Source of the DNA: CAYNGH01 sp964396845
GTDB lineage: Bacteria > Vulcanimicrobiota > JAJTBE01 > CAYNGH01
NCBI GenBank assembly: GCA_964396845.1
Contig: CAYNGH010000091.1
Span: 1 to 13,590, forward strand
DNA length: 13,590 bases
Direction of reading: 5' to 3'
Made by a program: the position numbers and the translations under genes
The notes under the pieces: generated by a model
What the model was told of the DNA's origin: nothing
The model's input: only the letters and a program-made list of their open reading frames with translations
Database searches by the model: none
In this document: positions 6,005-13,590 of the stretch, piece after piece
Layout of the letters: every line of letters starts with the position of its first letter
Numbering within the stretch: the stretch's first letter is position 1

Positions 6005-7819
6005 TCAATTCACCGGGTGATAATCAGGGACAATTTTTTTGAGAAGCTCCCGGATTTCCTCCTGGCTGTTGGATTCAACCCCCAGGCGGAGTTTATTCAG
6101 CTGTGCTTCCATGGTTTCAAGCTCCGGGTTGCTGGTGATGACCCGCAGGATTTTCCGGTTTTCTGTGGGTTCTGTGCTTTCCCGGTCGTTCACCAGCTTT
6201 TCTTCCAGTTTTTCCCCGGGTCGAACCCCGAGGATCTTTATTTGAATATCCCGGTCCGGTTCAAAGCCGGAAAGCCTGATCACATTACGGGCCAGGTCGA
6301 TTATTTTAACCGGGCGTCCCATATCCAGAATAAAAATCTCTCCCCTTCGTCCCAGAGCCGAGGCCTGAATCACCAGGTGAACTGCTTCAGGGATGGTCAT
6401 AAAAAATCGGGTCATATCAGGATGAGTGACGGTAACAGGGCCTCCCATAGCAACCTGCCGACGGAAGGTGGGCACCACGGAACCCCTGGAATCCAGCACA
6501 TTGCCAAACCTCACTGCGGAAAAACGGCATTTTCTCTCCCCCGACGATGAGAAGGATTTCATATACATCTCCGAGAGGCGTTTAGTGGCTCCCATAATGC
6601 TGGATGGGTTCACCGCCTTATCTGTGGAAAGAAGGGTGAAGGATTCCACTTGGTATTCCTCTGCCAGCCGGATAAGGTTTCTGGTGCCAAACACATTGTT
6701 GGCCACCGCTTCTGAGATGTTGGATTCCATCATTGGGACATGTTTGTGGGCAGCGGTATGAAAAACCACATCAGGGCGGTGTTCTTCCATAAGGGCTTTC
6801 ATCCGGGCCGGGTCCCGCACATCGCCGATAAACTGCACCAGAGGAATCCCTGTGAGGTTTTTCAGCTCCAGGGTGATTTCATATATGGAGTTTTCTCCCC
6901 GGCCCAGAAGAATAAGTTTTTTTATGTTGTGGCCCACAACCTGCCGGCACAGCTCCGAGCCGATGGATCCCCCGGCACCGGTGACCAGAATTGTCCGCCC
7001 TTCGAGAAAATGCTTCACAGACCTGGTATCAATGGGCACTTCATCCCGCTCCAGGAGATCCTCGATTTGGACATTGCGCAGTTTGTTCACCGATACCCGC
7101 CCGTCAATGAGATCCGACAGGCCCGGCACCACCTTGAACCCCACCCGGATATTCTGGCACAGGGTTATGACTTCCTGAATAAGCGACGGGGAAGGCAGAG
7201 CAATAATAATCTCCTCTATCTCTTTATCTCTGGTCAGGTCTGGAATATCCTCCAGGGAACCTAAAATCGGCACATTGTGGATTCGTATCCCTGCCTTGGC
7301 GGGATCCTGATCCACAAACCCCACAGGGCAGTAACCTCCCATACGTCCCCGCATCAGCTCCCGCAGGACTGCTTCACCCTGATCGTTGGCCCCTACGATT
7401 AAAACCCGCTTGCCATCACAGCTGATGGTTGCCCTTTCGTGAACTATCCGCAGGAGAAAGCGAATCCCTCCGGTGAGAAAAAACGTCAGCAACGCCGCAA
7501 TAAAAATGATGGATCGGGAATAATACCTGCCCCCTGTCAGAAGAGTTGCCAGGGTCACGGGAGTAAAGGCCACCACATTGGCAAAGAAGATATTCTGAAG
7601 CTCCTGAACCCCGGCATAACGCCACAATTTTTTATAAAGCCCGAAAGCGTAATATGAACCTACGCACATGATGGCAACAGCAATAAAAAGCCATTCGAAG
7701 CCATAAAAATAACGGACTGACAGCTTTCCCTCGAAACGGATAACCACTGCCAGGTAAATGGCAAAAAGTACCAGAACAAAATCTATGATTGATAACAGTA
7801 TCTTATCTCTGATTTTCAT
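6005..7819 (-). CDS. membrane-bound nucleotide-sugar 4,6-dehydratase, FlaA1/CapD family
   Basis: Long-form members of this family convert UDP-GlcNAc or a similar sugar nucleotide to a 4-keto-6-deoxy product for surface polysaccharide or protein glycans. The 604-residue protein has four N-terminal membrane segments (about 9-27, 43-63, 77-97, 103-124) and a CoA-binding-like Rossmann domain (about 137-255, with VLIVGANDQGEAVLREL). The extended SDR catalytic domain follows: NAD-binding TGAGGSIGSEL (280-290), AAHKHVPMME (356-365) and the catalytic DKAVNPSSIMGATKR (400-414), where Met409 replaces the tyrosine of classical SDRs, as is normal in this family. The ATG lies 5 nt after the aminotransferase stop with no strong ribosome binding site, indicating translational coupling. 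It is the last gene of the unit. Substrate is inferred from the family only. Confidence 0.93.
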   Translation of the reverse strand: MKIRDKILLSIIDFVLVLFAIYLAVVIRFEGKLSVRYFYGFEWLFIAVAIMCVGSYYAFGLYKKLWRYAGVQELQNIFFANVVAFTPVTLATLLTGGRYYSRSIIFIAALLTFFLTGGIRFLLRIVHERATISCDGKRVLIVGANDQGEAVLRELMRGRMGGYCPVGFVDQDPAKAGIRIHNVPILGSLEDIPDLTRDKEIEEIIIALPSPSLIQEVITLCQNIRVGFKVVPGLSDLIDGRVSVNKLRNVQIEDLLERDEVPIDTRSVKHFLEGRTILVTGAGGSIGSELCRQVVGHNIKKLILLGRGENSIYEITLELKNLTGIPLVQFIGDVRDPARMKALMEEHRPDVVFHTAAHKHVPMMESNISEAVANNVFGTRNLIRLAEEYQVESFTLLSTDKAVNPSSIMGATKRLSEMYMKSFSSSGERKCRFSAVRFGNVLDSRGSVVPTFRRQVAMGGPVTVTHPDMTRFFMTIPEAVHLVIQASALGRRGEIFILDMGRPVKIIDLARNVIRLSGFEPDRDIQIKILGVRPGEKLEEKLVNDRESTEPTENRKILRVITSNPELETMEAQLNKLRLGVESNSQEEIRELLKKIVPDYHPVN

Positions 7820-7824
7820 AAAAA

Positions 7825-9018
7825 TCAGGTGACCCCCACATGCTCCTGCAGGGCTCCTATCTCCGTCCTCTGGTCGTAAATCAGCTCCAGGCTGTCCACA
7901 ATCATCTGCACCGTGTCACTGTCCATGTGGGAATATATGGGCAGGTTCAGGCAGTGGGCCGACAGGTATTCAGTATTTTTCAAATCAATCTCTTCCCGGT
8001 AATACTGCCTGAACGCCGTCATCCGATGACCCGGAGGATTGAAATATGCCCGGGTGGGGATTCCCTCCGCCAGAAGAGCTTTAGCAAGGAGATCCCGTCC
8101 AAGGCCGAACTGGTGTTCATCAACGGTGATGGCAAAATCCTTATAGGAAGAACGGCACCCATCCCGGATCTTCTGAAAACCTATCCCCGGAATGCTGGTG
8201 AGGCTTTCCCGGTATGCCCTGGCAATGCGGTTGCGGGATCGGGCATATTCCTCGATATCTGGGATAATCCGGCTTCCGATGAGGGCATGAAACTCGCTGA
8301 GGCGGGCATTCATTCCCGGCATCACGCAGTCGTAATTGCCGGGATTGCCGTATTCCCGGAACACCTTGAGATATTCATGCACCTCTTCACGGCAGGTTGT
8401 GATGATTCCCCCTTCTCCGGTGGCCAGAAGCTTGGTGGCAGAGGTGGAAAAAACCTCGCCGTCGCCATGGCCTCCCATGGGCCGGCCATGATACAAAGTG
8501 CCAAAAGAATGAGCCGAGTCCATTATAAAGGGAATTTTGTGTTTTTGGGCCAAATGGGAAAGGCGATCCATATCCGGCGGGTTGCCGAAGATGCTCACCC
8601 CGATGATGGCGCCAGTTTCTGGATTGATGGCCTCCTCCACCGAGGCGGGATCAATGGTGAAGGTGTCCCGGCAGCAGTCCACAAAAACCGGGGTTAATCC
8701 TGCATTTACCACGGCGCCGAAGGTCGCCATGAAGGAAAAAGAAGGCACAATCACCTGGCCCTTGACACCGAGGGCCCGCAACAGCATATATATCCCCATG
8801 GTACAGTTGGAAACCGCCAAGGCATGGGGAATCTCCAGAAATTTTTCCACTTCCCCCTCATACTGCTCAAGGTAACTGCCCTTGGTGAGCATACCTGATG
8901 AAAAAATGTTTCTCAAGTCATCTTCCACCGATGAATAGTCGGGAAGAGTCGGTCGGGCAAAAGGGATCCCCTGTTCAAAGGCCGGTTTTCCACCAAGTAT
9001 GGCAACTTTCTGGGACAT
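7825..9018 (-). CDS. DegT/DnrJ/EryC1-family PLP aminotransferase
   Basis: These enzymes transfer an amino group from glutamate to a keto-sugar nucleotide using pyridoxal phosphate. With the start at 9018 the protein has 397 residues. Family landmarks are SGMLTKG (41-47), the cofactor-contacting segment FIMDSAHSFG (164-173) with Asp167 and His170, and STSATKLLATGEGG (191-204) with Lys196 as the PLP-binding lysine. The frame opens at 9042, but the ATG at 9018 has AAGGAG 6 nt upstream and gives the usual N-terminus, so it is preferred. The next gene, 5 nt downstream, is a 4,6-dehydratase that would supply a 4-keto-6-deoxy substrate, as in PglF/PglE or perosamine-type pathways. The exact amino sugar cannot be told, and no acetyltransferase or glycosyltransferase is present in the window. 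Confidence 0.92.
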   Translation of the reverse strand: MSQKVAILGGKPAFEQGIPFARPTLPDYSSVEDDLRNIFSSGMLTKGSYLEQYEGEVEKFLEIPHALAVSNCTMGIYMLLRALGVKGQVIVPSFSFMATFGAVVNAGLTPVFVDCCRDTFTIDPASVEEAINPETGAIIGVSIFGNPPDMDRLSHLAQKHKIPFIMDSAHSFGTLYHGRPMGGHGDGEVFSTSATKLLATGEGGIITTCREEVHEYLKVFREYGNPGNYDCVMPGMNARLSEFHALIGSRIIPDIEEYARSRNRIARAYRESLTSIPGIGFQKIRDGCRSSYKDFAITVDEHQFGLGRDLLAKALLAEGIPTRAYFNPPGHRMTAFRQYYREEIDLKNTEYLSAHCLNLPIYSHMDSDTVQMIVDSLELIYDQRTEIGALQEHVGVT

Positions 9019-9060
9019 AAGTTTCTCCTTTACTGGAAGCATCTTCAGACAATGACACTT

Positions 9061-9089
9061 TAAATAAAAATAAACTTAAACCCTGTCGA
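9061..9089 (-). promoter_or_regulatory. possible promoter for the aminotransferase-dehydratase pair
   Basis: On the minus strand TCGACA (9089-9084, 5 of 6 to the -35 consensus) is followed after 17 nt by TATTTA (9066-9061), a poor -10. It lies in the 106-bp gap between lepA and the aminotransferase start. If real, it would allow the sugar genes to be expressed apart from lepA. AT-richness makes chance matches likely. Confidence 0.3.
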
Positions 9090-9124
9090 GGCATTTCCTT
9101 CACATACCGGCGGGAATGCCGGGG

Positions 9125-10933
9125 TTACTCCTCATCCCGGCGAAGAACTGCCAGGAATGCATCCTGAGAGATAACAACGCTTCCAATCTGGCGCATCCGT
9201 TTCTTGCCTTTTTTCTGTTTTTCCAGCAGTTTTCTCTTCCGGGTCACGTCACCGCCGTAACACTTGGCCAGAACATTCTTCCGCAGGGCTTTCACTGTGG
9301 ATCGAGCGATGATTCTGGCTCCCAGGGCAGCCTGTATCGGCACGGCAAACTGATGACGGGGAATGACATCCTTCATTCTGTCCACCAGCTGCCGGCCCCG
9401 TTCCTCGGCATGATCCCGGTGGACAATCACCGACAGGGCATCCACCTTTTCTTTGTTGACCATAATATCCATCTTCTGAAGATTGGAAGGACGGTAGCCG
9501 GTAACATGGTAATCCAGGGAAGCATAACCCCGGGTGCGGGATTTGAGAGTATCGAAAAAGTCGGTGATAATCTCTGCCAGGGGTATGCTGTAGGTCATCA
9601 GGGCAAGTCCCGGATAGGGATATTCCATGTTCACAAACTCTCCCCGGCGCCCCTGGGCCAGGTCCATCACATTGCCCACGGTGTCTTCCGGGGTCATAAT
9701 AACCGCCTCGGTGAAGGGTTCCTCCACCCGTTCAATATCTCCCGGATCCGGCATGTTGGCGGGGTTGTCAATCTTGATTTCCCTGCCGTTTTTCATCACC
9801 ACATTATATATGACACTGGGCGCAGTGGCGATAAGATCCAGGTCATATTCCCGCTCCAGCCGTTCCTGGACTATCTCCATGTGGAGAAGCCCCAGAAAAC
9901 CACACCGGAAACCAAACCCCAGGGCTACGGAAGTTTCCGGCTCAAAGATCAGGGCGCCATCATTCAGTTTCAGTTTTTCCAGAGAATCCCGCAGAGTGTT
10001 GTAGTCCATGGGTTCAATGGGATAAAGCCCCGCATATACCATGGGTTTAACTTCCCGGTATCCCGGCAGGGGTTCATCAGTGGGATCCTCTTTTAGGGTT
10101 ATAGTGTCGCCAACCCGACAATTGCGGATCTCTTTTATCTGGGCGGTGATATATCCCACATCGCCGGCTTTGAGTTGTTCCACGGGAGTCAGGGACGGTG
10201 TGAATATCCCCACTTCTGACACTTCGAAATCAGCCCCGGCGGAGTACATCTTAATCTGGTCGCCTTTTTTTACCCGGCCGTCAAATACCCGGACGAAGGG
10301 GATCACTCCCCGGTATGTGTCATAATGAGAATCAAATATCAAAGCCCGCAGTTGACCGTCGGGATCCCCCTGAGGAGGAGGAATATGCTTAACCACCGAT
10401 TCTGGCACTTCCTGGCAATTCTCTCCGTTTTTGGCAGAAACAGCCACTGCATTGTCTGCAGGAAGCAGGAGTACCTCTTCAATCTCGTCGATGGTCCTTT
10501 GTACATCTGCCGCGGGAAGATCAATCTTGTTGACTATGGCTACAACTTCCAGGTTGTTTTCCAGGGCCAGATGAAAATTGGCCATGGTCTGGGCCTGAAC
10601 TCCCTGGGTGGAGTCCACTATCAGAAGAGCACCATCGCAAGCGGCCAGGGAGCGGGAAACTTCGTATGTAAAATCCACATGGCCGGGGGTATCGATGAGA
10701 TTAAAAATATAGTCCTTGCCGTCACGCCCTTTATATTTGATGGTGACCGGCGAGGCCTTGATAGTAATGCCCCTTTCCCGTTCCAGGTCCATGTTGTCCA
10801 GCATCTGGGCTTTCATGAGCCGGGCATCCACGGAATGGGTCATATCCAGCAGTCGGTCTGCAAGAGTCGATTTGCCGTGGTCTATGTGAGCGATAATTGA
10901 AAAATTGCGAATATTTTCCTGTGGCGACTTCAT
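9125..10933 (-). CDS. lepA: elongation factor 4 (LepA), ribosome back-translocase GTPase
   Basis: LepA is a cytosolic translational GTPase that acts on stalled or initiating ribosomes. The protein of 602 residues has the typical length. The G domain starts with NFSIIAHIDHGKSTLADRL (P-loop AHIDHGKS at about 15-22), followed by ERERGITI, DTPGHVDF and NKIDLP motifs. Domain 2, the EF-G-like domain with GFGFRCGFLGLLHMEI, and the LepA-specific C-terminus (YPYPGLALMTYSIPL, GYRPSNLQKMDI, AKCYGGDVTRKRKLLEKQK) follow in order. The frame is open to 10993, but the ATG at 10933 has GAGG 6 nt upstream and matches the usual LepA N-terminus, so it is chosen. It heads the minus-strand unit and is divergent from the secreted hydrolase gene. 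Confidence 0.98.
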   Translation of the reverse strand: MKSPQENIRNFSIIAHIDHGKSTLADRLLDMTHSVDARLMKAQMLDNMDLERERGITIKASPVTIKYKGRDGKDYIFNLIDTPGHVDFTYEVSRSLAACDGALLIVDSTQGVQAQTMANFHLALENNLEVVAIVNKIDLPAADVQRTIDEIEEVLLLPADNAVAVSAKNGENCQEVPESVVKHIPPPQGDPDGQLRALIFDSHYDTYRGVIPFVRVFDGRVKKGDQIKMYSAGADFEVSEVGIFTPSLTPVEQLKAGDVGYITAQIKEIRNCRVGDTITLKEDPTDEPLPGYREVKPMVYAGLYPIEPMDYNTLRDSLEKLKLNDGALIFEPETSVALGFGFRCGFLGLLHMEIVQERLEREYDLDLIATAPSVIYNVVMKNGREIKIDNPANMPDPGDIERVEEPFTEAVIMTPEDTVGNVMDLAQGRRGEFVNMEYPYPGLALMTYSIPLAEIITDFFDTLKSRTRGYASLDYHVTGYRPSNLQKMDIMVNKEKVDALSVIVHRDHAEERGRQLVDRMKDVIPRHQFAVPIQAALGARIIARSTVKALRKNVLAKCYGGDVTRKRKLLEKQKKGKKRMRQIGSVVISQDAFLAVLRRDEE

Positions 10934-11072
10934 TAAATACCTCGTGTAAATAGTCCCGTATGTTACAGTTCTTGTGGCTGTGCAATTCTCCATCCCGGCT
11001 CAATGCCCTCCCATACGAATACCGAAAAATGGAACAACTGCCAAGATACCGTTACGATAAATCATCCAATAA

Positions 11073-11084
11073 CCCTTCGAAGGG
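11073..11084. promoter_or_regulatory. 12-bp perfect palindrome, possible operator
   Basis: CCCTTCGAAGGG lies in the divergent gap between lepA and the secreted hydrolase gene, 7 nt before a TATATT (11092-11097) that could be the -10 of the plus-strand gene. No good -35 is seen there. Position and symmetry fit a dimeric repressor or activator site, but there is a single copy. Confidence 0.3.
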
Positions 11085-11126
11085 GCCGGGGTATATTATG
11101 TTGTATATTTCCAGAGGAGGTTATTT

Positions 11127-12023
11127 ATGAAAAATTCTTTGTTACTGCCCATGTTACTTCTGATCTTCCTTCTTATTCTGACTTCCCCGGGCATATGTGA
11201 TACGACGAAGCCCGCCGGCATTGTGGATACCCTGCATATTCTGCACCTGGGGGATACTCCGGTGAAGCTCCGGCAGATATGCCACAATCCAGGCCCGGTG
11301 GTCTATTTCCGCCCCCACGGCAACGAGGAGATTGCCCGGCTTGCCCTGCTTTCACATCTGAAAAACCACAAGGGCACAGGATTCATCATAATGAACCCGG
11401 AGCGAAACCTTACCTTCCGTTATCGGGAAAGACACTACCGGATTGATCCCAACCGGATCTTCACAGAAAAAGGGATTGACAATTCCCTTGAAACCCTGAA
11501 TTCCTTGAGCCAGTCAGAAAAAGCAGAGCTTGTCCCGGTAGTTTCTGACTTCTCCAATAAACTGATCAAACTTATGACAGGCCAGGATCTCTCCGGAATC
11601 AAGGCCTTCATAGCAGTCCACAACAACTGGGACGGATATGAAGGTGACGGAAAAGACGGAAAGGGGAATATATCCGGGGATCTGGCCGGGGATAAATACC
11701 GGCACATGGAGCCTCCCATAGTCCACCTGGGAGAAGGGGCAGACCCCGACGATCTCTTCTGGGTCACCCGGAAATCTGACTTCCATTACCTCAGAAAATC
11801 AGAACCTCCCTGGAAAGGAGGACATGTGGTGATTCTGGATCCTTATGCCGCTACCGGCGACGAGAAATACAACGACGGCTCCGCATCGGTCTTCTTTTTT
11901 ACCCGGAATATTCCTTATTTCAATGTTGAGGTGGAACATGGCCCGGGAATTCGTTCTGACTCAGAAAGGCAGAAGATCCAGGAAGCCATGCTCAGGGCCG
12001 TGGATGAGATTCTGAATCCCTGA
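11127..12023 (+). CDS. secreted M14-like zinc metallohydrolase candidate
   Basis: This 298-residue protein starts with a signal peptide (residues 1-24, MKNSLLLP then a long hydrophobic core ending SPGIC). The mature part has an ordered set of residues like those of M14 carboxypeptidases and related deacylases: HGNEE (64-68) giving an HxxE zinc pair His64/Glu67, RIDPNRIFT (105-113) with Asn109-Arg110 as a likely carboxylate-binding pair, AVHNN (163-167) with His165 as third ligand, and YFNVEVEHG (264-272) with Glu268 or Glu270 as catalytic base. An Asp/Gly-rich insert (168-190) could bind calcium. A periplasmic or extracellular peptidase or amidase is the best guess; the substrate is unknown. 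The ATG has an AGAGGAGG site 6 nt upstream. The 3' end overlaps the convergent kinase gene by 32 bp. Confidence 0.7.
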   Translation: MKNSLLLPMLLLIFLLILTSPGICDTTKPAGIVDTLHILHLGDTPVKLRQICHNPGPVVYFRPHGNEEIARLALLSHLKNHKGTGFIIMNPERNLTFRYRERHYRIDPNRIFTEKGIDNSLETLNSLSQSEKAELVPVVSDFSNKLIKLMTGQDLSGIKAFIAVHNNWDGYEGDGKDGKGNISGDLAGDKYRHMEPPIVHLGEGADPDDLFWVTRKSDFHYLRKSEPPWKGGHVVILDPYAATGDEKYNDGSASVFFFTRNIPYFNVEVEHGPGIRSDSERQKIQEAMLRAVDEILNP

Positions 12024-12912
12024 TTAGGCCCAACAACTGAGATTCCGACAGAAACCCGGAAGATGCGCCCTTTTCCCCCACCTTGTAGGAAGCAAAATAT
12101 GATGCCATCTTCAAGGCAGAAAATGCATCTCCCCGGGACTCATAAAAATGGATAAAGGCAGAAAAGAGAGCATCCCCGGCCCCCACGGTGTTCACCACTC
12201 TCCGGGTTTGAACCGCGGGCTGATGATGAATTCTGTGTTGCTTGCCAACATACATCAGGCTCCCTTTTTCTCCCATACCGATAACAATAATATCGTTGCC
12301 AAAACGTTCACCCACCTGACGGATCCATTCCTCCGGCGGGCAGGGAATAAGCTCATCACTCATAAAAAGAATATTTGCTGAAGCCATAAAATCACCGTTG
12401 TATTCATCCTCCAAGCTGGATATGGCGTGAACATCAGTGGCAACGACCATTCCCCTTCTGCGGGCTTCAAACAGCAAGGGCCGGGAAAAGTTGATATTAC
12501 AAAGAACCGCCATACTGCAGTCTTTTGCCGCCTCCCGGAATCGTTCCCGGGGATACTCCACCTCCTGCACATCCTTCAGGTCAACATTAACCTGTCGCCG
12601 TCCCCAGCTGTCATAAAGAATTACCGACTGAGGTGTAGCATCAGCAAGATTCAGAACGTGAGTATCCTCAACCCCCAAGGCAACAAGGTCCCGCCGGGCT
12701 ATTGATCCCGGAGTATCATCGCCGATGGCAGAAAGAAAATTCACTGGACGCCCCAGGGCTGTCATGGCCGAGGCTACATTGAATCCAACCCCGGAAACCG
12801 CGGTATTGACTCCACCAAAGGGATAGCGGACAGGGCAGTAATTAACCGGGAAGCCCTCCGTCAAGAGGGTGGTTTCCAGATTTACAAGGCCGGATATGAG
12901 AATCCTGTTCAA
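11992..12912 (-). CDS. PfkB-family carbohydrate or nucleoside kinase
   Basis: PfkB (ribokinase-like) enzymes phosphorylate a hydroxymethyl group of sugars, nucleosides or sugar phosphates with ATP. The 306-residue length is typical. The N-terminal signature lies around FGGVNTAVSGVGFNVASAMTALG (32-54), which includes the substrate-binding Gly-Gly, and the C-terminal signature is VVNTVGAGDALFSAF (239-253) with the catalytic Asp247 and the GAGD anion hole. IGDDTPG (63-69) and the KGS segment near 216-218 also fit. The substrate cannot be told. The start is TTG at 12912-12910 with GGAGG 5 nt upstream, and it gives a normal N-terminus. The final 32 bp overlap the hydrolase gene tail to tail. It is divergent from the esterase-like gene, with a 162-bp shared gap. 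Confidence 0.9.
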   Translation of the reverse strand: MNRILISGLVNLETTLLTEGFPVNYCPVRYPFGGVNTAVSGVGFNVASAMTALGRPVNFLSAIGDDTPGSIARRDLVALGVEDTHVLNLADATPQSVILYDSWGRRQVNVDLKDVQEVEYPRERFREAAKDCSMAVLCNINFSRPLLFEARRRGMVVATDVHAISSLEDEYNGDFMASANILFMSDELIPCPPEEWIRQVGERFGNDIIVIGMGEKGSLMYVGKQHRIHHQPAVQTRRVVNTVGAGDALFSAFIHFYESRGDAFSALKMASYFASYKVGEKGASSGFLSESQLLGLIRDSESHPRP

Positions 12913-12990
12913 GACTGCCTCCGGAAGGTATGATATTATCGGTTTTCATCCAATGCCGGATTTAACCTGCCCCAATCAGCAAAGATTACA

Positions 12991-13015
12991 CCTGTGCCGG
13001 GGACAGGATCTTTTT
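12991..13015 (+). promoter_or_regulatory. weak hairpin plus T run in the esterase leader
   Basis: CCTGT (12991-12995) and ACAGG (13003-13007) flank a 7-nt loop and are followed, after ATC, by TTTTT (13011-13015). The stem is only 5 bp. If transcription starts upstream it could attenuate the esterase-like gene, but it may be chance. Confidence 0.2.
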
Positions 13016-13074
13016 ACTCCGCCAAGAATCAATATTTACACTAATTTTAGATTTATTATTCGAGGAGGTAAAGT

Positions 13075-13590
13075 TTGTTTATAAGCCATGTCAAACCTGA
13101 CAACACCGCAGTTTTCATGTATCCCGACTTGAGGCCCGGCCAGGTTTTTGTAACCGGGGATTTCAACGAATGGGCAACTCCTGGTTTTCCCCTGCACCGG
13201 GTGGAGGGGGGATTTGTGGGTGAGGTGCCCAACTTCCCCCAGGGAGAAATCGGATACAAGTTCATTGTTGACGGCCACTGGATAACAGATCCCCACAATG
13301 TACTGACCAGGGGTGATGCCTCGGGGGCAGAAAACTCCATACTGCCCCATCGGGTGAACAAGGGAATGGTGTATCATTTCGATTTTTACTCCCCGGCAGT
13401 TGATGAAACCCGGGGATATGTCATATACCTGCCGCCGGGTTACTTCATGTCTGACGACCACTACAGCACCATCTATCTCCTCCATGGCGCCCTGGACTGG
13501 GAATATACCTGGATTCACCGGGGACTCCTCCACTACACCGCAGATCATTTGCGTCATTCTGGGAAAACCGGGGAGATGATAGTTGTAATG
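13075..13590 (+). CDS. E-set (CBM48-like) plus esterase-D-like protein, 3' truncated by window
   Basis: The visible 172 residues begin with an immunoglobulin-like E-set domain of the kind found in glycogen-active enzymes and AMPK beta subunits (VFVTGDFNEWA at 24-34, GYKFIVDGHWITDP at 60-73). An alpha/beta-hydrolase of the esterase D/enterochelin esterase type begins after it (GYVIYLPPGYF at 114-124, YLLHGALDWEYTW at 134-146, with the HG of the oxyanion region). The nucleophile serine would lie beyond the window. No signal peptide is seen. The start is TTG at 13075, with GAGGAGG 6 nt upstream. An in-frame ATG at codon 15 lacks such a site and would cut the first strand, so TTG is preferred. 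The substrate, carbohydrate ester or otherwise, is unknown. Confidence 0.8.
   Translation, partial: MFISHVKPDNTAVFMYPDLRPGQVFVTGDFNEWATPGFPLHRVEGGFVGEVPNFPQGEIGYKFIVDGHWITDPHNVLTRGDASGAENSILPHRVNKGMVYHFDFYSPAVDETRGYVIYLPPGYFMSDDHYSTIYLLHGALDWEYTWIHRGLLHYTADHLRHSGKTGEMIVVM

Noticed and set aside
5906..6550. 214-codon plus-strand frame
   Set aside because: Most of it is antisense to the well-supported dehydratase gene and shows no domain features.
9107..9122. CCGGC/GCCGG hairpin just after lepA as a terminator
   Set aside because: The stem is short and no T run follows on the minus strand; transcription probably continues.
9116..10096. 326-codon plus-strand frame
   Set aside because: It is antisense to lepA, which has complete family motifs; long antisense frames are expected with this codon use.
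10934..10993. 20-codon N-terminal extension of LepA
   Set aside because: The upstream start lacks a good ribosome binding site and the extension is unlike known LepA N-termini.

Overview
The window is about 13.6 kb of bacterial chromosome with dense, ordinary bacterial gene structure: short intergenic gaps, clear Shine-Dalgarno sites and intrinsic terminators. I cannot name the phylum. A GspF/PilC-type membrane protein, a membrane-bound nucleotide-sugar dehydratase with a partner aminotransferase, and several secreted proteins would suit a diderm. The radical SAM gene resembles SCIFF-type maturases, best known from Clostridia, so an uncultivated lineage or a diderm Firmicute are both possible. 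Four of the eleven genes appear to start with TTG. No tRNA, rRNA, CRISPR array, transposase or phage gene was found.

Layout. Positions 1-664 hold no convincing protein gene but are full of inverted repeats: a 15-bp hairpin, then three tandem units in which a hairpin of varying sequence is followed by a constant AAAYATGAGTCG tail, then a long nested stem-loop and an intrinsic terminator that may delimit an unrecognised small RNA. From 665 to 2375 (minus strand) are a secreted AMMECR1-domain protein, the house-cleaning nucleotide pyrophosphatase RdgB directly upstream of it, and a small coiled-coil protein with its own terminator. From 2512 to 5684 (plus strand) are a SCIFF/QhpD-type radical SAM-SPASM maturase with a good promoter, an orphan GspF/PilC protein, and a small proline-rich membrane protein.

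From 6005 to 10933 (minus strand) lies lepA followed by a DegT/DnrJ/EryC1 aminotransferase and a FlaA1/CapD-type dehydratase. The last two can act in sequence (dehydration to a 4-keto-6-deoxy sugar, then transamination) to make an amino-deoxy sugar nucleotide for surface glycans. From 11127 on are a secreted M14-like metallohydrolase candidate (plus), a PfkB-family sugar kinase (minus) whose 3' end overlaps it by 32 bp, and, divergent from the kinase, the start of an E-set/esterase-D-like protein cut by the window edge.

The most interesting items are the hairpin-plus-tail repeats, the possible structured RNA beside them, and the SCIFF-like maturase with no visible cysteine-rich substrate peptide. 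None of these is proven by sequence reading alone.
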